A stretch of DNA of 64,000 bases. Source: Pirellula staleyi DSM 6068 (GTDB lineage Bacteria; Planctomycetota; Planctomycetia; Pirellulales; Pirellulaceae). The notes under the pieces are model-generated. The model worked only from the letters and a program-made list of their open reading frames with translations, was not told where the DNA came from and made no database searches. Location: positions 1 through 64,000 of the forward strand of contig CAMCMB010000025.1 in the NCBI GenBank assembly GCA_945875845.1. Direction: 5' to 3'. How positions within the stretch are numbered: position 1 is the stretch's first letter; every line of letters begins with the position of its first letter. A program made the position numbers and the translations under genes. Shown piece by piece: positions 20,165 through 30,081 of the stretch.

Positions 20165-21606
20165 TGGTCATTTCGTTGAGCGCAACCGTCGAAAACAGGG
20201 ATGAGAATCGTCGCAGGTTCTTGGGGCGAAGCTCACAGGGGCTTGGTGCGCTGGCACTTGCCGCCCTGTTGCAACCGTCGGTGCTGAAGGGTGCGGATGT
20301 TTCTGGACAACAGGCTGAGGGATCGTTACCACAAAAAGCCAAGCGTGTGATTTGGCTCTCGATGGCGGGTGGTCCTTCGCAATTCGAGACCTTTGACTAT
20401 AAGCCAAAGCTTGCGGCGATGAGCGGCCAGCCGATGCCGGAAAGTCTTACCAAAGGGCAACAACTTGCGCAGCTCCAAGGGCAACAGCTCCTATGCCTGG
20501 GTCCTCAGTTTCCATTTTCAAGATTCGGAACGTGCCAAACTGAAATCAGCACTCTGTTTCCTCACATTGGATCCGTGGCCGACGACATTTGCTTGATCCG
20601 ATCGATGACGACCGATGCCATCAATCATGATCCAGCCCACATGTTCATGAATACTGGATCGCAGATCGCAGGCCGGCCCAGCATGGGTTCGTGGGTTACC
20701 TACGGTCTAGGCAGCGTCGCCGAGAATCTTCCCGGATTTGTTGTGCTTGTTTCGACTGGCAAGGGCCGATCACCACAGCCGATCGCGGCCCGCCAATGGA
20801 GCAGCGGATTCTTGCCAAGTCGACATCAAGGCGTGCAGCTTCGAAGTCATGGGGATTCAGTCCTTTATCTCGGCAACCCGAGCGGTATCACTCGCGACCA
20901 ACAAGACCTCGACGTGCGTGCCATTAACGAGCTCAATCGTTTTCAGGACTCGCAAGAGTACGACCCTGAGATTGCAACTCGAATTGCACAGTACGAAATG
21001 GCGTTTCAGATGCAAGCAAGTGTTCCAGAGCTCATGGACATTCGCAACGAATCGAGAGATACGCTGGAACTCTACGGTTGCCAAGCGGGGGATGGTTCGT
21101 TCGCCAGCAATTGTTTGCTCGCTCGACGACTTGCTGAACGCGGAGTTCGATTTATCCAACTCTATCACCGCGATTGGGACCATCATAGCTTGCTGAAACA
21201 AGAACTCCCGTTGCGTGCAGCCGAAGTGGACCGCGCATGCGCAGGGCTGATCCAAGATCTAAAAAACAAGGGGATGTTTGAGGAAACGCTGATCGTTTGG
21301 ACAGGCGAGTTTGGGCGAACACCCATGTCGCAAGGGGACAAAGGCCCCATCGGTCGCGATCACCATAACAAATCCATGTCCATGTGGTTAGCCGGCGCGG
21401 GAGTCCGGGGGGGCCAAGTGTACGGAGCAACGGACGAACTCGGTTATGCAGCCGTCGAGAATGTTTGCACCGTACATGATCTTCATGCGACAATGCTCCA
21501 TCAACTCGGTATTCAACACGATTCGTTTAGTGTGAAGTTTCAAGGCCTTGATGCAAAGCTCACCGGCGTCGAACACGCAAATGTGCTGCATGATATTCTT
21601 GTTTAG
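20164..21606 (+). CDS. DUF1501 family protein (copy 1)
   Basis: TAATG overlap with the upstream PSD1 gene; RRRFLGRSSQGLGALALAALL Tat-like leader; WLSMAGGPSQFETFDYKP; GEFGRTPMSQ.GRDHHN. Confidence 0.93.
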   Translation: MVISLSATVENRDENRRRFLGRSSQGLGALALAALLQPSVLKGADVSGQQAEGSLPQKAKRVIWLSMAGGPSQFETFDYKPKLAAMSGQPMPESLTKGQQLAQLQGQQLLCLGPQFPFSRFGTCQTEISTLFPHIGSVADDICLIRSMTTDAINHDPAHMFMNTGSQIAGRPSMGSWVTYGLGSVAENLPGFVVLVSTGKGRSPQPIAARQWSSGFLPSRHQGVQLRSHGDSVLYLGNPSGITRDQQDLDVRAINELNRFQDSQEYDPEIATRIAQYEMAFQMQASVPELMDIRNESRDTLELYGCQAGDGSFASNCLLARRLAERGVRFIQLYHRDWDHHSLLKQELPLRAAEVDRACAGLIQDLKNKGMFEETLIVWTGEFGRTPMSQGDKGPIGRDHHNKSMSMWLAGAGVRGGQVYGATDELGYAAVENVCTVHDLHATMLHQLGIQHDSFSVKFQGLDAKLTGVEHANVLHDILV

Positions 21607-21630
21607 TCGAACCCCTTTTGGATTTCCAAG

Positions 21631-23049
21631 ATGAATAACGTTCCTTTATCAAATCAAAGTCGCAGATCGTTTCTCGGCCAAACTTCGCAAGGAGTTGGAG
21701 CGGTAGCCCTTGCAACGATGCTGAATTCGGCGAGTGTCCAAGCTGACCCGGTTCGCGGCGTTCTGGCAACTTTGCCATTGCCTCAGCGGGCCAAACGCGT
21801 CATTTGGTTGTCGATGGCAGGTGGGCCATCGCAGTTGGAAACGTTTGATCCAAAGCCCAAGCTTGCCGAGATGCATGGCCAACCTATGCCCGAGAGCTTC
21901 ACGAAAGGGCAACAGCTTGCCCAGCTTCAAGGTCAAAAGCTGAACTGTTTTGGGCCTCAGCATCCGTTTGCCAAGTTTGGTCAGAACCAAGTCGAAATCT
22001 GTTCGTTGTTTCCTCAGATTGGGTCGGTCATCGATGACATTTGCTTGATTCGATCGATGACAACCGAAGCCATCAACCATGACCCAGCCCATATGTTTAT
22101 GAACACCGGTTCTCAGATTGCCGGACGACCGAGTATGGGAGCTTGGGTGACTTATGGGCTAGGGAGCGAATCGACAGACCTGCCGGGTTTCGTTGTCCTT
22201 ACTTCGTTGGGCAAGGGTGGGCAGAACCAACCCATTGCCGCGAGACAATGGAACAGTGGATTTTTGCCGACGCGATATCAAGGTGTCCAACTGCGAGGCA
22301 AAGGGGATTCAGTGCTGTATCTCAACAACCCGCCCGGCATTAGTCGCGATCAGCAGGGAAGCGACGTAGCCGCCATCAATGCGTTGAACGTTCAACAACA
22401 GGCGATGCAGGATGACCCTGAGATAGCGACGAGAATTGCTCAATACGAAATGGCTTTCCGCATGCAAGCGAGCGTCCCGGAACTGATGGACATCCGCGGA
22501 GAGGGCCCTTCGACATTGGAGCTGTACGGATGCCAACCAGGGGACGGTTCATTTGCAGCCAACTGCCTACTGGCTCGCCGTTTAGCCGAACGAGGCGTTC
22601 GCTTTATTCAACTGTATCACAAGGATTGGGACCATCACGGGGGTGTGAAAGAGGGCGTGGCGCTCAAGGCACAAGAAATTGATCGAGCCTGCATGGCGCT
22701 CATCACCGACTTAAAGCAACGCGGCATGTTCCATGACACGCTGATTGTCTGGGCAGGCGAGTTTGGCCGCACTCCAATGTCCCAGGGTGGCAATGGGCGT
22801 GATCATCACAACAAGGCCATGACGGTATGGCTGGCTGGTGCGGGCATTCGCGGTGGCATCGTTCATGGAGCCACGGATGAACTGGGGTATGCGGCCGTCG
22901 AAAACGGTTGCACGGTTCATGACTTGCATGCCACCATGATGCATCAACTAGGGATTGAGCACGATTCGTTCAGTGTCAAATTTCAGGGGCTGGACGCCAA
23001 GCTGACCGGCGTAGAGGGCGCCAACGTGATTCGCGAAATATTGACCTGA
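21631..23049 (+). CDS. DUF1501 family protein (copy 2)
   Basis: RRSFLGQTSQGVGAVALATML; near colinear with copy 1 along its length. Confidence 0.93.
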   Translation: MNNVPLSNQSRRSFLGQTSQGVGAVALATMLNSASVQADPVRGVLATLPLPQRAKRVIWLSMAGGPSQLETFDPKPKLAEMHGQPMPESFTKGQQLAQLQGQKLNCFGPQHPFAKFGQNQVEICSLFPQIGSVIDDICLIRSMTTEAINHDPAHMFMNTGSQIAGRPSMGAWVTYGLGSESTDLPGFVVLTSLGKGGQNQPIAARQWNSGFLPTRYQGVQLRGKGDSVLYLNNPPGISRDQQGSDVAAINALNVQQQAMQDDPEIATRIAQYEMAFRMQASVPELMDIRGEGPSTLELYGCQPGDGSFAANCLLARRLAERGVRFIQLYHKDWDHHGGVKEGVALKAQEIDRACMALITDLKQRGMFHDTLIVWAGEFGRTPMSQGGNGRDHHNKAMTVWLAGAGIRGGIVHGATDELGYAAVENGCTVHDLHATMMHQLGIEHDSFSVKFQGLDAKLTGVEGANVIREILT

Positions 23050-23050
23050 T

Positions 23051-23127
23051 AGCGATTAGCGATTAGCGATTAGCGATTAGCGATTAGCGATTAGCGATTA
23101 GCGATTAGCGATTAGCGATTAGCGATT
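23051..23127. repeat. 7-bp tandem repeat (agcgatt x11)
   Basis: Perfect heptamer array starting just after the DUF1501 stop codon. Confidence 0.95.
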
Positions 23128-23139
23128 TGAAATTTGAAA

Positions 23140-23172
23140 TTTGGTTTGGTTTGGTTTGGTTTGGTTTGGTTT
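23140..23172. repeat. 5-bp tandem repeat (ggttt, ~6 copies)
   Basis: ttggtttggtttggtttggtttggtttggttttt. Confidence 0.9.
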
Positions 23173-23177
23173 TTGCA

Positions 23178-23275
23178 TTTCGCCCCGAATGGGGCAGCAA
23201 CACCTTAGCCCAGGGCAGAGCGAAGCGCCGCCCTGGGTAAATGTCCGCCAACGCAACTTCGCCCTGAAGGGGCAA
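23178..23275. repeat. Compound palindromic repeat (gccccgaatggggc ... cccagggcag...cgccctggg ... cgccctgaaggggc)
   Basis: Three hairpin-capable GC-rich segments read directly. Confidence 0.75.
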
Positions 23276-23489
23276 AACTCGCCGGCGTTACATTTTCTGG
23301 GAATTGAAAATCCATTAGCCATTGCAATGACCTTACAAGGTCCCCCCCACTGGATAAATTCAACAAAAAATATCGGGAAAAATGTCTTGGGGGGTTTTTT
23401 TTCACCTAGGAGACCTGCTAAGTTGGACGTCTGTGCATCCAAAGCACGTAGGATTTGTTCCTTCCATTTTTCCAAGGGTTGGTGTTGCA

Positions 23490-24551
23490 ATGAAAAGAAA
23501 ATTGAAATGCTCGGCGTTTACGCTTGTTGAATTGCTTGTGGTTATTGCCATCATTGGCATCTTAGTCGGACTCCTGCTCCCGGCCGTGCAGGCGGCCCGC
23601 GAGGCGGCTCGTCGAATGCAGTGTGGAAATAACATCCATAACATTGCACTAGCGATCGCGAACTATGAAAGCACATACAAACGATTGCCGGCGGGTGTCA
23701 CTGGCTGGAGACCAACGAACACGGGTGCGGATCGAAGTTCAGGTGGGACCGGCGAAGCAAACGGCCAGTTTTTCAATGGCATGTGGAGTTGGTCAGCCGC
23801 CATACTACCGTTTATGGAGGCAAGCAACATTTACCAACAGATCGACTTTTTGCAGCGACCCTACTGCGCGGAGCGGGCAGATGCATGGTTCATGGACAGA
23901 GGGCCCGACGCAACTGCCTTGTCGAATTTCCCCAGTAACGTATTGGCCTGCAAATCCATGCCTCCATCTTTTGCTTGCCCAAGCACTCCACAGAGCTACG
24001 GTATCGGAATGTACAAAGACTATGCTTTGAATGCTGGGCAAGGGCCCAACGCTGCCGGTGACCCGGTACCCTATAATGGCGGTTCGCGAATTTCGTCGTG
24101 TTGCCCTGAGCGAGCATTAACCGCCAACGGTATTGCGCACAAGCAAAGTTATCTTCGCATGGCTGCCGTCACCGATGGAACGTCGAATACATTTATGATT
24201 CTGGAGCAGGCGTCGGTCATTCCAAAGTTTCCTTTTCCAGTCAACCCATTTATGTGGACGAGTCACCAGTCGCAAGGCTTGGCAATGAGTAATCAAGGAA
24301 CACAACTCTATCCACCGAACATGGATCCCGTTCTGCAAGTGTCGAGAATCGGAAGCACGATTTACCCGATTCAACCAGCTCCTGCTGGTTTCGGGCTGAC
24401 GGGGCGTAATTCGAGAAGCTACCACACGGGTGGAATTCAGACTGCCAATGTGGACTGCAGCGTTCGATTCATTTCGGATTCGATTTCGATGGCGCCGTGG
24501 CGTTATGCGTTCACTCGCGATGGCGGCGAAGTTAACCAAATCGAAAACTGA
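23490..24551 (+). CDS. DUF1559 prepilin-type protein (type II/IV pseudopilin-like N-terminus)
   Basis: KCSAFTLVELLVVIAIIGILVGLLLPAVQAAREAARRMQC; C-terminal HTGGIQTANVDCSVRFISDSI. Confidence 0.95.
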   Translation: MKRKLKCSAFTLVELLVVIAIIGILVGLLLPAVQAAREAARRMQCGNNIHNIALAIANYESTYKRLPAGVTGWRPTNTGADRSSGGTGEANGQFFNGMWSWSAAILPFMEASNIYQQIDFLQRPYCAERADAWFMDRGPDATALSNFPSNVLACKSMPPSFACPSTPQSYGIGMYKDYALNAGQGPNAAGDPVPYNGGSRISSCCPERALTANGIAHKQSYLRMAAVTDGTSNTFMILEQASVIPKFPFPVNPFMWTSHQSQGLAMSNQGTQLYPPNMDPVLQVSRIGSTIYPIQPAPAGFGLTGRNSRSYHTGGIQTANVDCSVRFISDSISMAPWRYAFTRDGGEVNQIEN

Positions 24552-24572
24552 TAGAAATTCGTTCATGGTTTC

Positions 24573-24608
24573 AAGGCGCGTCGAGATATTCGACGCGTCT
24601 CTTTTTTC
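24573..24608 (+). terminator. Rho-independent terminator after the DUF1559 gene
   Basis: gcgtcga-gatat-tcgacgc stem followed by tctctttttt. Confidence 0.85.
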
Positions 24609-24632
24609 ATCCATATCGCTTTGGAAAGACTT

Positions 24633-25031
24633 ATGATCAAACAAGCATTTGTTCCGACGATCGTATTAACGTTGCTTTTGGCAGGTTGCGGCGGAGAAGA
24701 CCTGAAGCAGATTAGGGGTACGGTAACTCACAATGGCAAGCCCGTTGCAAACCTCTATCTCACGTTCATGCCTGCCGATCCGAAAACGCAACCAGCGAGT
24801 TCCAGTTCGACAGACGCAAATGGAAAGTTCGAACTCAAGATAGGTTCCAAAGGTGGTGTCGTGCCTGGTAAATATACAGTGACTGCATCGGATCCCGCTG
24901 CCATGATGGGTGGTAAATCAAGCGATGATCCAGACTACGCGGTCGTCTGCAAAAAGTACGCTCAAGGGACATCGACGTATACGATGGACGTCGAGAAAAG
25001 CATCAGCAACTTGGAACTGAAACTAGACTGA
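24633..25031 (+). CDS. Carboxypeptidase-regulatory-like/transthyretin-like lipoprotein
   Basis: Lipobox LLLAGCGG; IRGTVTHNGKPVANLYLTFMP...TDANGKFELKIG. Confidence 0.8.
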   Translation: MIKQAFVPTIVLTLLLAGCGGEDLKQIRGTVTHNGKPVANLYLTFMPADPKTQPASSSSTDANGKFELKIGSKGGVVPGKYTVTASDPAAMMGGKSSDDPDYAVVCKKYAQGTSTYTMDVEKSISNLELKLD

Positions 25032-25397
25032 GGCAGTAAATTGGCTAGGGACATCTGGGAGCGGGCATGGCAACATTTATTGGCATTGTCTTCGGTGCTT
25101 GGTTTGTTTGGACGAGGAGGCTCGGAACCCTGGTCGTCGCCCACACGACCTACAATTTTCTCCTCAGTCTCGTTTGGTAAAAAGGACACGAGATCTCGAG
25201 TGGACGTATCTATCGGTAACAAAATTGGGGAGGTTTTTGCTAGCCGCCCCTCCATTAGGTCCCTAAATCCGATGAATGATGCTTGATTTGCGAGGTTCAG
25301 CCGAAAAATCTCTAGACAAAACAGGGAATAATGGGCATCATGTGCATCCTTAATTGTCTGGGATTTTAGAAAATCGATTGAGTTCAGGAGTTGTGAA

Positions 25398-25679
25398 GTG
25401 CCAAATATCAAGAGTGCCAAAAAGCGCCATCGTCAGTCCCTCGAGCGCCGAGCACGCAATCGTTCTGCCAAATCGCACCTAAAAACAGCAATCAAGAAGC
25501 TGCGAGAAGCGGTTGAAGGCAAAAATTTCGACGAAGCCAAGACTCAATACGTGGATCTTTGCAAGTTGTTGGACCAGACTGCTTCCAAGAAGATTATCCA
25601 CGTGAATAAGGCATCTCGCGCCAAAAGTCGCTTGAGCAGCTACATCAAAAAAGCCTCCATTGCTGCCACAGCAGCCTAA
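25398..25679 (+). CDS. rpsT: 30S ribosomal protein S20 (GTG start)
   Basis: MPNIKSAKKRHRQSLERRARNRSAKSHLKTAIKKLREA; upstream caggag. Confidence 0.96.
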   Translation: MPNIKSAKKRHRQSLERRARNRSAKSHLKTAIKKLREAVEGKNFDEAKTQYVDLCKLLDQTASKKIIHVNKASRAKSRLSSYIKKASIAATAA

Positions 25680-25709
25680 TGCAAGCCTTTCCAAGTCCAA
25701 TGCGTTGAC

Positions 25710-26180
25710 ATGATCCGCACCGCTCGCTGGGCAAACCTAGGGTTGGGTCATGCCACGAACATCAACGGATTCGCAGATCGAATCCGGGCGTGGCATTACG
25801 GGGAAATAGAAGTCTGTCGAGGGGAGTTGCACGCCATTTATCCACGATGGTGGACCAAGTTTTCGTCGCAGTGGGAAGCGTGGTGGGATTCGTATTTGCG
25901 AAAACCGCCAGAGGACGTTTGTCGTTTTTATTACGCTTTGCCTCGACGTGTACTTGACTATTTGATCGTTGTTTGCGTTCAAGCAGGCCCTAAAACGCAG
26001 TTCAAGACTTTTTTCCGAGGCGTCAGGCTTGTCGATGAGATTGCTGCCATCTGGAGAGTCAAAGCGATCGTTTGTCAGGCTACGAATCCGAGGCTCAACG
26101 AACGTCTGCTAAAGCGACTAGGGTATGTTCGCCACGCTTTTTCGCTTGGCGAAAATCACTACATAAGTCGACTGGCCTGA
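25710..26180 (+). CDS. Hypothetical protein
   Basis: 156 aa ORF directly after rpsT on the same strand; C-terminus (CQATNPRLNERLLKRLGYVRHAF) vaguely GNAT-like. Confidence 0.55.
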   Translation: MIRTARWANLGLGHATNINGFADRIRAWHYGEIEVCRGELHAIYPRWWTKFSSQWEAWWDSYLRKPPEDVCRFYYALPRRVLDYLIVVCVQAGPKTQFKTFFRGVRLVDEIAAIWRVKAIVCQATNPRLNERLLKRLGYVRHAFSLGENHYISRLA

Positions 26181-26282
26181 CTCCCAGCGGCTTAACGCTT
26201 GGTTAAACCGGTCGAGCCATCGGCCTGTTTCGCTGATCAGAACGGGAACCATTTTTTCACTTTCACGGCTGGCCTTAAAACG

Positions 26283-26310
26283 CTTTCATCCCCTGGTGTG
26301 GGGATGAAAG
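26283..26310 (-). terminator. Hairpin downstream of the BBP7 gene (probable terminator)
   Basis: ctttcatccccacaccaggggatgaaag, 11-bp arms, then gcgtttt on the minus strand. Confidence 0.65.
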
Positions 26311-26341
26311 CAGATGATACTTTGTCGACCGAGGGTTCGTT

Positions 26342-27772
26342 TTAGAACCTGAAGGTGACGCCAAGGTCTAAGCCGTGGAGAAAGAAGGTATCGCTTACCA
26401 ATCGAGGAGCAGGTACTGGTGAGGAATTGGTTGGGTCGATCACCGGATCGATTTGGCTGCCTGCCATCGCCACGCTTGGGAATAACAGCATGGTGTATCC
26501 AACGCCAAACTGAGCGCGACCGAGTTGATACTTGATCTTGGCACCGGCTTCGGGCAGGAATGTAAACTGATTGCGAGTGAGTGTGCCGCTATTGCTGTTT
26601 CTTGCAAATAGCCCTTGAGGATCGCTTGTTGGGCTGGCTGTGTTGGCGGTCGAAAACTGACCGCGAATGGAACTGCTTTGACTCATATTACCCAAGGCGA
26701 CCTTGCCCAACGCGGAGAACGTAAATCTGCCTTTGGTCAGTTCCTGGAGCAAACCGATGTGCCCGCCGTGGAACTGATTCTTGGTGCCGAAGGTATCTTG
26801 GGTTGTGGTGATTGTTCCATTTTGAATAAGGTTTCCGGTTAACCCGTCGGTCACCTGAGTTCGAAGTCCAAGCTCGCTGTCCATTCGAACGAACGTGTAG
26901 CCTCCGAGAAGATCGACGCGACTGGTTCCTGTGCGTGCAAGCGCGGTTCGTCCGTAGAGCTCGGTGGCAATAAGATCCAAGTCGTTTTTGACTTGGATCG
27001 TACCGGTGTTGGCACCTTGGCCGGCTTCGGCTTCATTCACGTTGTAAATGGAGGGCGAACTCGAAAACGTATTGAAGAAGGGTACGCCGGTCGAGTTCCC
27101 ACCGTTGGTGTAAGTTTCAGTTGTGCCGTTGGTCAGAATTCCCCAACCGCGCGCACCCACTCCGTAGTCTTGATTGCAATCAAGCCACTTGCCAACATTC
27201 AATCGCATTCCAACCAAAAGATTGGTTCCGAAAGGTTGGTCTGGGCCACCTGCTAGAACGGTAGTTGGAGTTGCATCTGGAGTGCTTCCACCGACAACTA
27301 ACGGTACACCTGGGATGGCCTTTCCCCACCATAACAGTGTTTCGCTCTCGAACCAGCCGTTGGATCGGCCTGTCCCATTGCATCCGTTCGAGCAACCAGC
27401 CCCATATGAAGCACCGCCGTTGGGGTTGCCGTATGACTCGCCGCAACTTCCACCAGCAGTTCCGCCAGCAGTTCCGCCACTCGTCATTCCATACGATGCG
27501 ATTTGCATCGACGGATCGTGGTACTCTCCACTTGATTGACCGGCAGACATGTTATCGCCGTAAGTATCGGATTGGAACGCAGCAGGTCTTGAGTCGACGG
27601 GATTCGCAGCTTGTGGGCTAAGCCCCGGGGCTGCATCACCACCGTCACCGATACGGCCAACGCTCGAGGCAGGAGAGTTCGTAGTGAATTCTTGCCCCAA
27701 CGCGATCGCGGAACTCCCAGTTCCACACAATGAGGCAATGATTAAGGTGAGTTTTTTTCTATTGATTCTCAT
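26342..27772 (-). CDS. BBP7 family outer-membrane beta-barrel protein
   Basis: GWFESETLLWWGKAIPGVPLV, LLVGMRLNVGKWLDCNQDYGVGARGWG, C-terminal HGLDLGVTFRF. Confidence 0.88.
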   Translation of the reverse strand: MRINRKKLTLIIASLCGTGSSAIALGQEFTTNSPASSVGRIGDGGDAAPGLSPQAANPVDSRPAAFQSDTYGDNMSAGQSSGEYHDPSMQIASYGMTSGGTAGGTAGGSCGESYGNPNGGASYGAGCSNGCNGTGRSNGWFESETLLWWGKAIPGVPLVVGGSTPDATPTTVLAGGPDQPFGTNLLVGMRLNVGKWLDCNQDYGVGARGWGILTNGTTETYTNGGNSTGVPFFNTFSSSPSIYNVNEAEAGQGANTGTIQVKNDLDLIATELYGRTALARTGTSRVDLLGGYTFVRMDSELGLRTQVTDGLTGNLIQNGTITTTQDTFGTKNQFHGGHIGLLQELTKGRFTFSALGKVALGNMSQSSSIRGQFSTANTASPTSDPQGLFARNSNSGTLTRNQFTFLPEAGAKIKYQLGRAQFGVGYTMLLFPSVAMAGSQIDPVIDPTNSSPVPAPRLVSDTFFLHGLDLGVTFRF

Positions 27773-28020
27773 AATTTCTTTCTCGCTAAGCTGGGCTTGC
27801 GTACCGTTCGCACAATTGAATCGACCGGATCCGTCAGAAAATATGGACAAAAAGGAACGCGAAGCATATTCTTCGCAAGCTACCCAAACCGCCTTAGCCG
27901 GAGACTCCGCTCAAAATGTCGGTTTTGCTATCGTTGCTCTGTCGGAAATTGCAGACGAATTCCACCCGAACGCCTACAATTGGGAGAGTTCCAGCACTTG
28001 ATTCTTATCCCATCTGATCC

Positions 28021-30045
28021 ATGTCCAGTTTGCTTGACCCATCGTCCGAAAGACCTTCCCCAGTCCACGTCACCGAAAAGGGGGCGGATCGAAAACTTCA
28101 TCTGCCTTATCGACCGCATGTGTCGGCAGGGTGGTCGATTCCAGGAGTTGCACGTTACAAAGTCAGTCAATGGCTTGAGCAAACACGTGCCGTCAATGCG
28201 CTTGAGGATGGTCGTCGCGCGTTGACAGACCCACAATTACGTAAAGAAGCCCTCTCGCTCATCTATCGCGCCAAGAGCGGCGAACCGCTTTCCGATTTGC
28301 TGCCTGAATCGTATTCGCTCATCCGCGAAGCGGGACGCCGATCCTTGAACATGCGGCACTACGACGTTCAAATACTCGGGGGCATCTGTTTGTTTCACGG
28401 AGGCATTGCCGAGATGCAAACCGGGGAAGGCAAGACACTGACTGCAACCTTGCCGCTCGCGCTCCATGCTCTGCTCGGCAAAGGCGCTCATTTGGCGACC
28501 GTGAACGACTATCTTGCGCAACGCGATGCCGAATGGATGAAGCCGTTGTATGACGCTTTAGGAATTCGAACGGGCATCGTGCTCACCGATCACGACCAAG
28601 ACCAGCGACGAAAAGCCTATGCGGCCGATGTTACATATGGCACAGCCAAAGAATTCGGATTCGATTTCTTGCGAGATCGACTGCTCATGCGGGCGCAAGG
28701 CCGAGCCGCCGACGATTTCTTGGGAAGCGGGTCGCAAGAACGTTGGGCTTCGTCTGGAGACCAGCCGGTTCAACGCGGCATGCATTTTTGTCTCGTCGAC
28801 GAAGCGGATAGTATTTTGATTGATGAAGCGAGAACACCGCTCATCATCGGATCCTTAGGTGATGAGTCGCGTGAGATCGTGATCGCAACGTTTAAGTGGG
28901 CTGCCGACCACGCTCCCTCCTTTGTTCTGAAAGAGCACTTCACGATTGAAGAGGACACTCGCAAGATCGAGCTCACCGCTCGCGGACGGCAGTTTGTTCG
29001 ATCGCTTCCGCGCAGTGAATCCATTCGATTGGCCGCTCTCGTCGATTTGTACGAATACATGGAACGCGCGATTAAGGTTCACCGCGACTTTCACCTCGAT
29101 CGACAGTATGTGGTTCGCGATGGAGAAATCGTGATTGTCGATGAATTTACGGGGCGTCTGGCGGAGGGCCGAAAGTGGCGCGATGGGATCCATCAAGCGA
29201 TCGAAGCCAAAGAGAAGATCGAAGTGACTGTTCCAACAGGTCAGGCGGCGCGCATCACCGTTCAAGACTTGTTCCTGCGTTACAAGTATTTGGCTGGCAT
29301 GACGGGTACAGCCGCTACCAGCGCCCGTGAACTGAGACGCATTTACAAAACTCCGGTGGTTCAAGTTCCAACGAATCGACCCCCAAAACGCCAGCGGTTT
29401 GCAGATTCCGTTCATCGCAACATGACGGAAAAATTTCAAGCGATTGTCAAAGAGGTCCAGGCTGTTCACGAAAAAGGCCGCCCCGTATTGATCGGGACGC
29501 GTTCGATCGACAAATCAGCCATTCTGGCCAACATGCTTCGTCAGGCTGGCATGCAAGTCAATGTGCTCAACGCGCACGAGATAGAGCGAGAAGCGGAAAT
29601 AGTATCCAATGCAGGCCGACGTAGCCAAATCACGGTGGCAACCAATATGGCAGGGCGGGGCACCGACATCAAACTTGAGAACGACGTGCGGGAGATAGGC
29701 GGAATGATGGTCATTTGCACCGAACTGCACGACGCGGCACGCATCGATCGACAGTTGATTGGGCGATGCGGTCGGCAGGGTGACCCAGGGACGTATCGTC
29801 AATACTTGTCGATGGACGACGATATTTTGAGGAACGGCTTTGGGACCAAAGCGGCGGATCGATTCAAAGCCATGGGGGCTTCGGGCGGATCGCTGGCAGG
29901 ACAAGCTGGGCAATTCAAGGCTGCACAACGAAAAGTCGAGAAGAAACACTTTCGAGATCGTATGGCGCTGCTGCATCACGAGAAAGAACGAACTAAGATT
30001 CAACGGGAGATGGGACAGGATCCCTACTTGGACACCGCAGAGTAA
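28021..30045 (+). CDS. SecA-like preprotein translocase ATPase, C-terminally shortened
   Basis: AEMQTGEGKTLTATLPL, VNDYLAQRDAEWM, VDEADSILIDEARTPLIIG, GMTGTAATSARELRRIY, ATNMAGRGTDIKL, GRCGRQGDPGTYRQYLSMDDD; 674 aa. Confidence 0.93.
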   Translation: MSSLLDPSSERPSPVHVTEKGADRKLHLPYRPHVSAGWSIPGVARYKVSQWLEQTRAVNALEDGRRALTDPQLRKEALSLIYRAKSGEPLSDLLPESYSLIREAGRRSLNMRHYDVQILGGICLFHGGIAEMQTGEGKTLTATLPLALHALLGKGAHLATVNDYLAQRDAEWMKPLYDALGIRTGIVLTDHDQDQRRKAYAADVTYGTAKEFGFDFLRDRLLMRAQGRAADDFLGSGSQERWASSGDQPVQRGMHFCLVDEADSILIDEARTPLIIGSLGDESREIVIATFKWAADHAPSFVLKEHFTIEEDTRKIELTARGRQFVRSLPRSESIRLAALVDLYEYMERAIKVHRDFHLDRQYVVRDGEIVIVDEFTGRLAEGRKWRDGIHQAIEAKEKIEVTVPTGQAARITVQDLFLRYKYLAGMTGTAATSARELRRIYKTPVVQVPTNRPPKRQRFADSVHRNMTEKFQAIVKEVQAVHEKGRPVLIGTRSIDKSAILANMLRQAGMQVNVLNAHEIEREAEIVSNAGRRSQITVATNMAGRGTDIKLENDVREIGGMMVICTELHDAARIDRQLIGRCGRQGDPGTYRQYLSMDDDILRNGFGTKAADRFKAMGASGGSLAGQAGQFKAAQRKVEKKHFRDRMALLHHEKERTKIQREMGQDPYLDTAE

Positions 30046-30081
30046 CCCATTCTGCATAATGCGAAACCAGCCGAAACTCCG

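Noticed and set aside
23051-23127. Possible CRISPR array
   Set aside because: It is a pure 7-bp tandem repeat with no spacers; no cas genes in the window.
25590-25860. DnaA-box-like ttatccacg at ~25594 and ~25838
   Set aside because: Only two imperfect boxes, both inside coding ORFs, no AT-rich unwinding region; not enough for oriC.
27684-28001. 105-aa ORF with a signal-peptide-like segment, antisense to the BBP7 start
   Set aside because: Overlaps the BBP7 N-terminus on the opposite strand; the hydrophobic stretch is the complement of the BBP7 leader region.
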